Assembly: GCF_039852015.1 (NCBI RefSeq)
Contig: NZ_CP156628.1
Location: 992,001 to 1,056,000, forward strand
Source: Robbsia sp. KACC 23696
GTDB lineage: Bacteria > Pseudomonadota > Gammaproteobacteria > Burkholderiales > Burkholderiaceae
Direction: 5' to 3'
DNA length: 64,000 nt
Shown here: positions 8,764-16,136 of the stretch, piece after piece
How positions within the stretch are numbered: the stretch's first letter is position 1
Layout: each line of letters begins with the position of its first letter
The notes under the pieces: model-generated
Databases searched by the model: none
What the model was told of the DNA's origin: nothing
What the model saw: the letters and a program-made list of their open reading frames with translations, nothing else
Translations under genes and position numbers: made by a program

Positions 8764-10908
8764 TCACGCGCCTTGCCGGACATTGCGCTTTTCGCGCAAT
8801 AGACGCAGCGGCTTTATCGCGAGCGGGGGCAGGTCGAAGCGACTTGAAAACGTCGCCTCCCAATTGTCGGGGGCGGCGAGACGCTCGGGCAGCAGCGCCG
8901 CACAGGACGGCAGGTAATGGTGTAATGCATCGATAACCACGTTTGACGGACAGCACAATGAGGATGACGGGTCGCATAGAAAGGCGATGATATCTTCCGC
9001 TACCAGTGTTTCGTACTGCCATTCGAGATCGCATTCGATGATCACGTCGCGACAGCGGAACAACGCGGCAATAAAGGGCAGCCGCTCTGCAAGCGTGCAG
9101 CGTTCGAAAATCGCCCATGCCGCCATCGAGAAAACCGGCCACTGCGCATCACTTTCAGCAAGTCCCCGGTCTTCCGCCGTCGCCCCATGCTCTGCACGCT
9201 CCCAGACGGTCCTGCAAGCCCGCGTTACCTGCCACATCAATATTGCCTGCAATGCCGGTAGCGCGAACTGCGGCTTTCCCTCCTCCAAGGCCTGTGTGCA
9301 GATGTCATCGACACATTTGGCGGACAGTGCATGGAAGCTCCCGTTGACTTGCCCTTTGCGGGCCCGCCGCGGGTCTGCGTGGACCTCCGCCGCGACGCGC
9401 CATAACGCAGCGCGTAAGGGCCATCGCAATGCGTCGAGCATCATTTCCGAGCCGGGATACAGCTTGTCCTTGGCGGGATCCGCGATCTCGAAATAGAGCC
9501 CCCACAAACGGAACAGCGACTGCTCGTCGAGGCGGGACAGTTCTTGATCGTCCGGCGCAAGGCCGAGCACTTGTGTGCGCAGGGCCATTCGGGATCCGTC
9601 GGATAGCGTCGACCAGGGGGCCGACCATCGACATGCCCGCTTTGCAAGCGTCGTCAGCAATGCGTGGTGCAGGGATCCGGCAAAGCCATCATCGTTACCG
9701 CTCCAATTTCGCGCAAGATCCCGCAAACGCCAGGGGATGTCGATGGGCCGAATCTCGGGAACGTCGATGATACATTGCGCAACGCATTCGGCGACGCGTG
9801 GCTTGATTTCCGCCTGCAGGCATTCCAATGTGATGCCGAGTCGATGCAGACAGATTTCCCTGACCGACATCGAACTTCGGACACTCGACGCACGAACGAA
9901 TGCGGCAAAAAGGTCGTTTTGAGGGGAATCCTCGATGCGGCACAAGGAAAGGGTTCCCACCGATTTCGGTCGACCTATCATCAGCGATGCATGTACGATG
10001 GCGGCAAGCACGGGAATCCGTGGCGTCGGATAGGTGTAATCGAAGTCGGAAACCAGTGTCTTGTATGCCGCTGCGATACGGGGACAGACCCGCTTTAGCG
10101 TAATAACGGCGTGAAGGAAATCCAACCACCGGCGCATCGATAATGTCGCGAAGGCCTCGTTCATCACAGCGTCTGCGTGCGCTTCCGGATCCACGATCAC
10201 ACCCAACAGCGGCGCATACATTTCCGCGGCATAGAGGTCCGAGAGTGCAATGCATCCACACGGATCGAGCGCCCGGTCGAGCAAGGCCGCCTTCGATGAC
10301 GTCACCGTGCATTGCCACAACTGCACTGAGCGCGCCTGTTCGCCGCCCGACTCTGGCGATGGTTTCGTGAAATAGCGATCCCGCAGCATCGGGAGCGGCT
10401 CGGTTCGCATGCAATCGATATACCCCAGCTCCCCCGAACCAGCCATTCCGGCTTGCTTGGCGTAGCGCTTGAGCAAATCACAGCGCACTTCCAGGGCCAG
10501 CATCGACAGTTTTCCGATCGCATCGGCATTGGACTCCGATAGCCGCTTCCCGGGTTGCGTCGCATGATCGATCATGCGACAGCTGCTCAGAATCGCGTCG
10601 GTCACTGTCCGTAAAGGTCGGTGCACCGCATGCGCGGTACATCGGAGCGACATCGCATCCGACGTGATCAGATAGGTAATAAGGAGAAGCCATATATCGC
10701 CCGGCATGTTCTCGATCGGGCCTTCCCGGAGCGCAAACGATCCGGTGCAGGCGCCGCTTCTCGCAGAAAAAGCCGCGATGCCGCACCCACCCGTCCTGTC
10801 GTCGGCTAGGCGTCCCGCTTCACCGAAAGTCAGCTGCGCATCGTCGCGGTACGCGTCATACTCGCCACGATACGCATTGCTCCCTGCTTTCCCAACGCTG
10901 TCTTCCAT
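8764..10908 (-). CDS. F-box-like type III effector candidate, copy P6 (longest copy)
   Basis: A 714-residue member starting at ATG 10908 (MEDSVGK), 31 bases below TATATT. The F-box-like segment near residues 70-115 reads MPGDIWLLLITYL then SDAMSLR. It carries all family blocks: RCDLLKRYAKQAGMA, YAAEMYAPLLGVI, RRWLDFLHAV, DYTYPTPRI, LRWPLRAALWR, QFALPALQAILMWQ, ERLPFIAALF, DIIAFLCDP and SRFDLP. It differs by an extra stretch of roughly 35 residues between VHASLMIG and MSVREICLHRLGI, including the sequence CRIEDSPQNDLFAAF. This accounts for most of its greater length. It has its own perfect hrpII box. Confidence 0.8.
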   Translation of the reverse strand: MEDSVGKAGSNAYRGEYDAYRDDAQLTFGEAGRLADDRTGGCGIAAFSARSGACTGSFALREGPIENMPGDIWLLLITYLITSDAMSLRCTAHAVHRPLRTVTDAILSSCRMIDHATQPGKRLSESNADAIGKLSMLALEVRCDLLKRYAKQAGMAGSGELGYIDCMRTEPLPMLRDRYFTKPSPESGGEQARSVQLWQCTVTSSKAALLDRALDPCGCIALSDLYAAEMYAPLLGVIVDPEAHADAVMNEAFATLSMRRWLDFLHAVITLKRVCPRIAAAYKTLVSDFDYTYPTPRIPVLAAIVHASLMIGRPKSVGTLSLCRIEDSPQNDLFAAFVRASSVRSSMSVREICLHRLGITLECLQAEIKPRVAECVAQCIIDVPEIRPIDIPWRLRDLARNWSGNDDGFAGSLHHALLTTLAKRACRWSAPWSTLSDGSRMALRTQVLGLAPDDQELSRLDEQSLFRLWGLYFEIADPAKDKLYPGSEMMLDALRWPLRAALWRVAAEVHADPRRARKGQVNGSFHALSAKCVDDICTQALEEGKPQFALPALQAILMWQVTRACRTVWERAEHGATAEDRGLAESDAQWPVFSMAAWAIFERCTLAERLPFIAALFRCRDVIIECDLEWQYETLVAEDIIAFLCDPSSSLCCPSNVVIDALHHYLPSCAALLPERLAAPDNWEATFSSRFDLPPLAIKPLRLLREKRNVRQGA

Positions 10909-10939
10909 AACCCGCCATCCCGATAATATCGCTCCGCCG

Positions 10940-11001
10940 AATATACGGGACGGCCTTCGCACAATGGCGGGGCTGCACGAAGAAGCCGGACAGGACACGA
11001 A
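10940..11001 (-). promoter_or_regulatory. Perfect hrpII box plus -10 element for P6
   Basis: On the minus strand TTCG (11001-10998), 16 bases, TTCG (10981-10978), 32 bases, TATATT (10945-10940), 31 bases to ATG 10908. It lies just downstream of the P7 stop codon at 11025. Confidence 0.8.
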
Positions 11002-11024
11002 CCGACGGCGCGCGACGGCCTGGA

Positions 11025-13055
11025 TTAACCTATATGAAGCGCGTACGCCACGTCCGCCGATGACAGGTCGAAACGTTTGACGAATGCCAACTCCCAGCCG
11101 TCGGGGTCGACGCGATATTCGGGTAAATGCACTTTGCAGGAAGGCAAGTAGTGCAACAGAACGTTGATGATGTCACTAGAAGGACAGGTTAATTGAGCGT
11201 GCGGATCGCATAAAAATGTCACGACGTCTTGCGATATCACTGCTTCGTATGTCCAGTCATAACCGCACCGCGCCAGGACGCGGCGATAGCTGAACAAGGC
11301 AGCAACGAACGGCAAGCGCTCCAAACGCGTACACCGCTCGAAGACCGCCCACGCTGGCGCGGTGAACTCGGGGTATCGCACTGCATGCGATATCTCCTCC
11401 GAACAGGCAGGCGATTCGCCTGCCTCGGTAGCGTCCCACACAGCCTCACAGGCACGCGTCACCTTCCACCGGAACAGCGCCTGCATCGCGGGGATGGCAA
11501 ATGCATGTTGTGCGACATCCATCGCCTGATTGCAGACGGAATCGACGCGCGCGCTGGACATTTCCTGATACACATTCAAGAGATCGCCGCGCAAGGCGCG
11601 CGCTGGATCGGCGTATATATCGGACGCGATTCGCCACAACACGGCTTGCAAAGGCCAGGGAAGCGCGTCTATTCTTGACTCGGCACTGGGTGACAGCGGA
11701 ACGGGCCTGGGATCGGTAATCTCAAAATATAAGCGCCAAAATTCCGGCATTCGACTGGCTGTCAGGCCATATAACGCACTATCGCATGCAGGAATACCCA
11801 ATACGCGCGTACACAACGCGACACGGGTTGGCTCCGCCAACATCGACCAAGGCATCCCGTCGCCGTACGCCCGCTTGGCCAGCGCCGTGAGCAACGAATG
11901 GTGCAATGACGCGACAAAACTGCCATCGTCGTCGCCCCATTTTTGCGCGACGCCTTTCAGTTGCCAACATAAATCGAAGCCCCGGGCAAAACGATCCACG
12001 ACGACCCAATCGGCGAGGGACCGGGTGACGCAGGGGAGGATTTGCTCGGCCAGACATTCCGGACTCATGCGGATTCTTTCCAAACACATCTCGCGCACCG
12101 ACCGTGACGCCCCATGCGAACCCATGATCGCCGCGCGTACTATCGCAGAAAAAACCTCGATCCGCGGCATCGGATAGGTGTGATCGAAATCGATGTTCAG
12201 CGCGCGATAGGCCTGCCCGATCGGCGGCCATAGCTCCTTTAGCGGTTCCACCGCATAGAGAAAATCCATCCACCGGAGTGTCGACAAGGTCGCGGCGGCT
12301 TTGTCCATCACGTTTCGTATATGCGCGGCGGGATCGGAAATCACCCCCAACAGCGGCGCATACATGTCGGCGGCAAAGAGATCGCAAAGTGGGATGCTCT
12401 GCGTGGCGTCCAATGTCACAACGCACAACGCCGCGTTCGTGGTATCGATCATCATCCGCCAGGATCGCATCGAGCGTTGATGTTCGCTCCCGATGGGCGG
12501 ACATTGTTGTGCGAAGTAGCGGCACTTCAGCGCCCAAGAGGGCTCGACTTTATTGACGGCGAGCACATGGCAGCTCAGCCCCGCCTGACGCGCATAGCGC
12601 TTGATCATGTCACAGCGCGCTTCCAGTCTAAGCGTCAGCAATTTTTCGATGGATGCAGGCGAGCACCGAGATCGGACATTTTCGTCTTGCGCCAAATGGG
12701 CGATCATCCGACAGCCGCCGCGAATCGCGTCCGTCACGACCTTCAGGTGTTTCTGCACTACGCGGGCGGTACATCGGAGGGACATCACGTCCGACATCGG
12801 CAGATAGGTTGTGATGAGACACCACATATCGGCCGGCAGTTCCGTTATCGGCGATTCCTGCAACAACAGCGGCCCTTTCCAACCGTCGCTTCTCAACAAG
12901 AGGATGTCGAGACTGCGTCCGCGCGGCATGTCGCTATAACGGCTGCACATCGCCCCATACGGCATGCTGCAGTCACCGTCTTCGTCATCGCTATGCGCAT
13001 TTCCATAGCCGTCGCTGTCATCCTCACTGTACGCTGCTCTGAGTGCGCTCTCCAT
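11025..13055 (-). CDS. F-box-like type III effector candidate, copy P7
   Basis: A 676-residue member starting at ATG 13055 (MESALRAAYSEDD). An in-frame ATG at 13085 is rejected because the -10 element occupies 13084-13089. The N-terminal 60 residues are acidic and serine rich (YSEDDSDGYG, SDDEDGD). The F-box-like segment near residues 75-120 is the best match in the array, with LPADMWCLITTYL and then SDVMSLR. Family blocks are complete: RCDMIKRYARQAGLS, FAADMYAPLLGVIS, RWMDFLYAVEPLK, FDHTYPMPRIE, LPWPLQAVLWR, ERLPFVAALFSYR, GYDWTYEAVIS and KRFDLS. It is transcribed leftward like the rest, behind a TACG-N16-TTCG box. Confidence 0.8.
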   Translation of the reverse strand: MESALRAAYSEDDSDGYGNAHSDDEDGDCSMPYGAMCSRYSDMPRGRSLDILLLRSDGWKGPLLLQESPITELPADMWCLITTYLPMSDVMSLRCTARVVQKHLKVVTDAIRGGCRMIAHLAQDENVRSRCSPASIEKLLTLRLEARCDMIKRYARQAGLSCHVLAVNKVEPSWALKCRYFAQQCPPIGSEHQRSMRSWRMMIDTTNAALCVVTLDATQSIPLCDLFAADMYAPLLGVISDPAAHIRNVMDKAAATLSTLRWMDFLYAVEPLKELWPPIGQAYRALNIDFDHTYPMPRIEVFSAIVRAAIMGSHGASRSVREMCLERIRMSPECLAEQILPCVTRSLADWVVVDRFARGFDLCWQLKGVAQKWGDDDGSFVASLHHSLLTALAKRAYGDGMPWSMLAEPTRVALCTRVLGIPACDSALYGLTASRMPEFWRLYFEITDPRPVPLSPSAESRIDALPWPLQAVLWRIASDIYADPARALRGDLLNVYQEMSSARVDSVCNQAMDVAQHAFAIPAMQALFRWKVTRACEAVWDATEAGESPACSEEISHAVRYPEFTAPAWAVFERCTRLERLPFVAALFSYRRVLARCGYDWTYEAVISQDVVTFLCDPHAQLTCPSSDIINVLLHYLPSCKVHLPEYRVDPDGWELAFVKRFDLSSADVAYALHIG

Positions 13056-13083
13056 GAGTTGTCTCTGTGATATCGCGTTTCCC

Positions 13084-13145
13084 AATATACGTCATGCCTC
13101 CTCGCGCGCAAGGCAACGGCACGAATATGCGTGCCTTGGCGCGTA
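13084..13145 (-). promoter_or_regulatory. hrpII-like box plus -10 element for P7
   Basis: On the minus strand TACG (13145-13142), 16 bases, TTCG (13125-13122), 32 bases, TATATT (13089-13084), 28 bases to ATG 13055. It has the same single change in the first half-site as P2 and P8. Confidence 0.7.
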
Positions 13146-13174
13146 ATAGCAGTGCCGTACGCACGGCGTCGTAC

Positions 13175-14014
13175 CTAGGAAGCGACGTCAGGGAGACGCA
13201 TCGGGGCGACACGTCCCCGATTCAGCACATCGCTTGTGCAACGTCGCTGGAGGCCCAAGAGTCGCGTACGCAACGCCGCACACACCGCCTCGGTAAGACT
13301 CGACCACGGGATCGTTTCCCGATATGCCTTCCTCGCGAGCGCATAGAGACAGTCCATCCATCGGAGTAGCGACAAGGTCGCGGAGGCGTCGTCCACGACG
13401 CGACGCCACGATTGCGCGATTTGTCCCTGCATCGTCCCTGACACAGGTGATCTTCTCGCAAAATAGCGCTGCTCAAGCGCCCACCGAGGCTCTATCTTGG
13501 AAGTATCGGCACGCGCCGTTCCGATCGGAATGAGCAGTCCGACGTGCTTGGCATATCGCCTGAGGATGTCACAGCGCGCTTCTATTCTCAGCACCTGCAG
13601 CGTGTCGATTTCCGCCCAAGCGGACGTCGACTCAGGACCCGCATGCGATATAAGACGACCTATCATCCGACAGCCATCCAGAATGGCATCGGTCACGACT
13701 TTTAGGTGTTTATGCGCACCAACCGACGTACATCGGAGCGCCATGGCATCCGATATGGGTAGATACGTCATAATGAGATGCCATAGATCCTCGGGCATTT
13801 CCATCATTCGCCCTTCCCGCAACGGGCTCGGCCGTGTGCGGCGGACATGAGGAGAAAGATCGGTGCCGACGGCCCACCACGCCGGCACCGCCTCATTGGG
13901 GCTGCGCGGCGGTCTATCTACAATGTAGAAAGGAAGATCATTCTCCCCGCCACCGTGGTCGTCATGGCGACCACCAAAGCCGTCGCAGTAGGTCACCCCG
14001 GATTGGCTCTGCAT
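13175..14014 (-). pseudogene. F-box-like effector array, copy P8: internally deleted remnant with open frame
   Basis: The open frame gives 279 residues from ATG 14014 (MQSQSG), against about 670 in the other copies. The first 215 residues align along the family, including the F-box-like MPEDLWHLIMTYL and SDAMALR and the RCDILRRYAKH block. The sequence then jumps from AQSWRRVVD straight to ASATLSLLRWMDCLYAL, losing the YAAEMYAPLLG block. It jumps again to RKAYRETIPWSSL, and the end has no family similarity. At least two internal deletions plus loss of the C-terminal third are needed. The hrpII-like promoter and ribosome site are intact, so a short F-box-like protein may still be made. Confidence 0.75.
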
Positions 14015-14044
14015 GGCGTGCCACTCCCGTATCTCGTTTTGCCG

Positions 14045-14106
14045 AATATACGAGACTTCCGCGCCTTCGCGACACGCGCGCACGAATACGCCATTTCGAA
14101 CACGTA
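14045..14106 (-). promoter_or_regulatory. hrpII-like box plus -10 element for P8
   Basis: On the minus strand TACG (14106-14103), 16 bases, TTCG (14086-14083), 32 bases, TATATT (14050-14045), 30 bases to ATG 14014. The promoter geometry is preserved although the gene is deleted internally. Confidence 0.7.
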
Positions 14107-14247
14107 ACGATGGCCAAACCGGCCTAGCTGAATACCGATCTGAAACGGGGCACTACTGCGACCGATGTCGCCTTGCTTACCGCGACGATGCATACCAGCC
14201 GCTGCATGTCGTATTGCGCCCTAGCGCAGCGCGGCCGGTCGACGCTG

Positions 14248-15369
14248 TTACACCAACTCGCCCAACAGGCTGGCGTCGAACCCTTTCAGATCACCGCGTC
14301 CATCACGGATTTTCTCGGCCCAGGCGGGCTCGGAGATCAGTGCCCGCCCGACGGCAATTAGATCGAACTCGCCACGCGCCATCCGCTCCAGGAGGCCGTC
14401 GATGCCGACCGACTGAGACGCTTCACCCCCGAAGGCCCCCATGAAATCGCCCGACAGACCGACCGAGCCGACGCTGATCGTCGCGGCTCCGGTCAGCTTC
14501 TTTGCCCATCCCGCAAAGTTCAAACCGGTCTCGCCATCGACCGCCGGGAATTCCGGCTCCCAGAACCGGCGCTGTGAGCAATGCAGGATATCAACGCCGG
14601 CATCCACCAAGGGACCGAGCCAATCGCTCATGGCGTCCGGGCTGCCAGCCAGCTTCACGGCGAAATCCTGTTGTTTCCATTGGCTCACGCGCAGAATGAT
14701 CGGAAAATCCGGACCCACGGCCTGGCGCATCCGACGCACGACTTCCGCAGCGAACGTCGACCGCTCGCGCAACGTCGCGCCGCCGAATCGGTCTTCACGG
14801 GTATTCGTACCATCCCAAAAAAACTGGTCGATCAGATAGCCATGTGCGCCATGAATCTCGAAAGTGTCGAAACCGAGCCGCTTCGCATCGGCGGCGGCGC
14901 GGCCGAACGCATCGATCGCGTCGGCGATGTTCTCGTCGCTCATCGCCACGCCGCGCGGCACGCCCGGCGCCACCAAGCCGGAGGGGCTTTCGACCGGCGC
15001 ATCCGGCACCCATTCGCTCATAAGGCTCTTGACCGAGCCGGTGTGCCACAACTGCGGCCCCATCCGGCCGCCAGCCCGATGGACGGCATCGATGACCTGC
15101 TGCCAGCCGTCCAGCGCGGCACTGCCGTGGAAAAAGGGAATACCTGCGTCATTTCGCGAAGCAGGCCGGTCGATCACCGTGCCCTCGGACAGAATCAATC
15201 CCACTTGTCCCTCCGCGCGGCGGCGATAGTATTCGACGATATTCGCGCCGGGCACGCCGTTATCGGAAAACGAGCGCGTCATCGGCGCCATCACGATCCG
15301 ATTCGGCAGATTCAGTGATTTGATACGAAAGGGCTGAAACAGCGGGGCATTGCGGTCGGCGTTCTGCAT
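14248..15369 (-). CDS. NADH:flavin oxidoreductase, old yellow enzyme family
   Basis: A 373-residue FMN-dependent ene-reductase of the old yellow enzyme/NemA type. It would reduce activated C=C bonds, quinones or electrophiles with NAD(P)H in the cytosol. Visible signatures are NLPNRIVMAPMTR at the start of the barrel, GVGLILSEGT-like sequence near residue 55, and the substrate/FMN motif HGAHGYLIDQFF near residue 180. Further signatures are REDRFGG and a C-terminal VGRALISEPAW phosphate-binding loop. The length is normal for the family. An AGGAG lies 9 bases before ATG 15369. It is divergent from an HxlR regulator, a common pairing in which the regulator senses electrophile or redox stress. 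The exact substrate cannot be told. Confidence 0.88.
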   Translation of the reverse strand: MQNADRNAPLFQPFRIKSLNLPNRIVMAPMTRSFSDNGVPGANIVEYYRRRAEGQVGLILSEGTVIDRPASRNDAGIPFFHGSAALDGWQQVIDAVHRAGGRMGPQLWHTGSVKSLMSEWVPDAPVESPSGLVAPGVPRGVAMSDENIADAIDAFGRAAADAKRLGFDTFEIHGAHGYLIDQFFWDGTNTREDRFGGATLRERSTFAAEVVRRMRQAVGPDFPIILRVSQWKQQDFAVKLAGSPDAMSDWLGPLVDAGVDILHCSQRRFWEPEFPAVDGETGLNFAGWAKKLTGAATISVGSVGLSGDFMGAFGGEASQSVGIDGLLERMARGEFDLIAVGRALISEPAWAEKIRDGRGDLKGFDASLLGELV

Positions 15370-15425
15370 AGCGGTAAAGCTCCTGAATTGAATTGGGCAA
15401 GCGGCCTCGATTCGGCTTGATCGAC

Positions 15426-15494
15426 ATGGTATCCGTTATATACTTAGCGTCAATCAGGCACCTCAATGCCACCAGGTTTCCGAATGGATACCAT
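15426..15494. promoter_or_regulatory. Inverted repeat between OYE and hxlR genes, candidate HxlR operator
   Basis: ATGGTATCC at 15426-15434 is exactly mirrored by GGATACCAT at 15486-15494, in the divergent promoter region and just upstream of the regulator start at 15513. A 9-bp perfect inverted repeat here is a natural candidate for two binding sites of the adjacent winged-helix regulator. The role is inferred. Confidence 0.5.
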
Positions 15495-15512
15495 CCACAC
15501 CGCACTCGCCGC

Positions 15513-15989
15513 ATGACACTCGATCAACAGACACCCCACGCCGGCCTTGGCGACGCGGATTCCCGACCCTCGACGCCGGATACCGGTCCCCATCGCACGC
15601 CGTTGCCGTGCCGGCATTTCCTGACTAAGGACGAGGTCATTACCGGTGTGGATTGCCCGCACCGCTTATTGCTGGACCAGATTGCCGACAAATGGTCGGT
15701 ACTGATTCTGGCAGCGCTACGCGCCGGCCCTCACCGTTTCAACGAGCTGAAACGACGTCTCGACGGCATCACGCAGAAGGCATTGACGCAAAGCCTGAGG
15801 CGCCTCGAACGCAATGGCATCGTCTCGCGGACGGTGCTCGCGACCTCACCCGTCGCCGTCGAATACGCGATCACCCCTTTGGGGGAGACCTTGCGTGATC
15901 CCTTCGCCGCGCTATACCACTGGACGATCCAGTACTTACCGGCCGTCGACGAAGCACGAGCCCGTTTCGACGAAGCATCGTCGGATTAA
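15513..15989 (+). CDS. HxlR-family winged-helix transcriptional regulator
   Basis: A 158-residue regulator from ATG 15513 (MTLDQQ). A longer frame from 15393 would run through the promoter repeat and is unlikely. The HxlR domain covers about residues 45-140: CPHRLLLDQIADKWSVLILAAL, FNELKRRLDGITQKALTQSLRRLERNGIVSR as the recognition helix and wing, and VEYAITPLGETL at the end. A cysteine precedes the domain (ITGVDCPHR), as in redox or electrophile sensing members. It is divergent from the old yellow enzyme gene, which it probably represses. The effector is not known. Confidence 0.87.
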   Translation: MTLDQQTPHAGLGDADSRPSTPDTGPHRTPLPCRHFLTKDEVITGVDCPHRLLLDQIADKWSVLILAALRAGPHRFNELKRRLDGITQKALTQSLRRLERNGIVSRTVLATSPVAVEYAITPLGETLRDPFAALYHWTIQYLPAVDEARARFDEASSD

Positions 15990-16029
15990 CCGTTGCCGCG
16001 TCAGGGAAATCCCGAAACGACTTTTTGAG

Positions 16030-16104
16030 ATGGTAACGCTACCATCCCAGCAACAGGATCGTGTCGCGCCGAGCGGATGACGCATCCGATGGTAACGCTA
16101 CCAT
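16030..16104. promoter_or_regulatory. Two identical LacI-type palindromic operators upstream of the dehydratase operon
   Basis: ATGGTAACGCTACCAT occurs at 16030-16045 and again at 16089-16104, 59 bases apart centre to centre. The sequence is a near-perfect palindrome about a central CG, typical of LacI/GalR-family operators. The second copy ends 32 bases before the dehydratase ATG at 16137. Looping repression by a LacI-type tetramer or cooperative binding is likely. No LacI gene is adjacent. The only one in the window is at 57097-58188. Confidence 0.65.
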
Positions 16105-16136
16105 CATTCATTTCACTTCCCGCAGGACGCCGCGCC

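Noticed and set aside
13055-13085. Upstream ATG at 13085 as the start of P7
   Set aside because: It would place the start codon inside the TATATT element that is positioned identically in five other copies. ATG 13055 gives the 28-base spacing seen elsewhere.
208-14014. Assignment of the array to the GALA (RipG) F-box leucine-rich-repeat effectors
   Set aside because: No leucine-rich repeats are visible and the conserved C-terminal blocks (YAAEMYAPLLG, LPWPLQA-LWR, KRFDLP) are of another type. Only the F-box-like segment is shared in kind.
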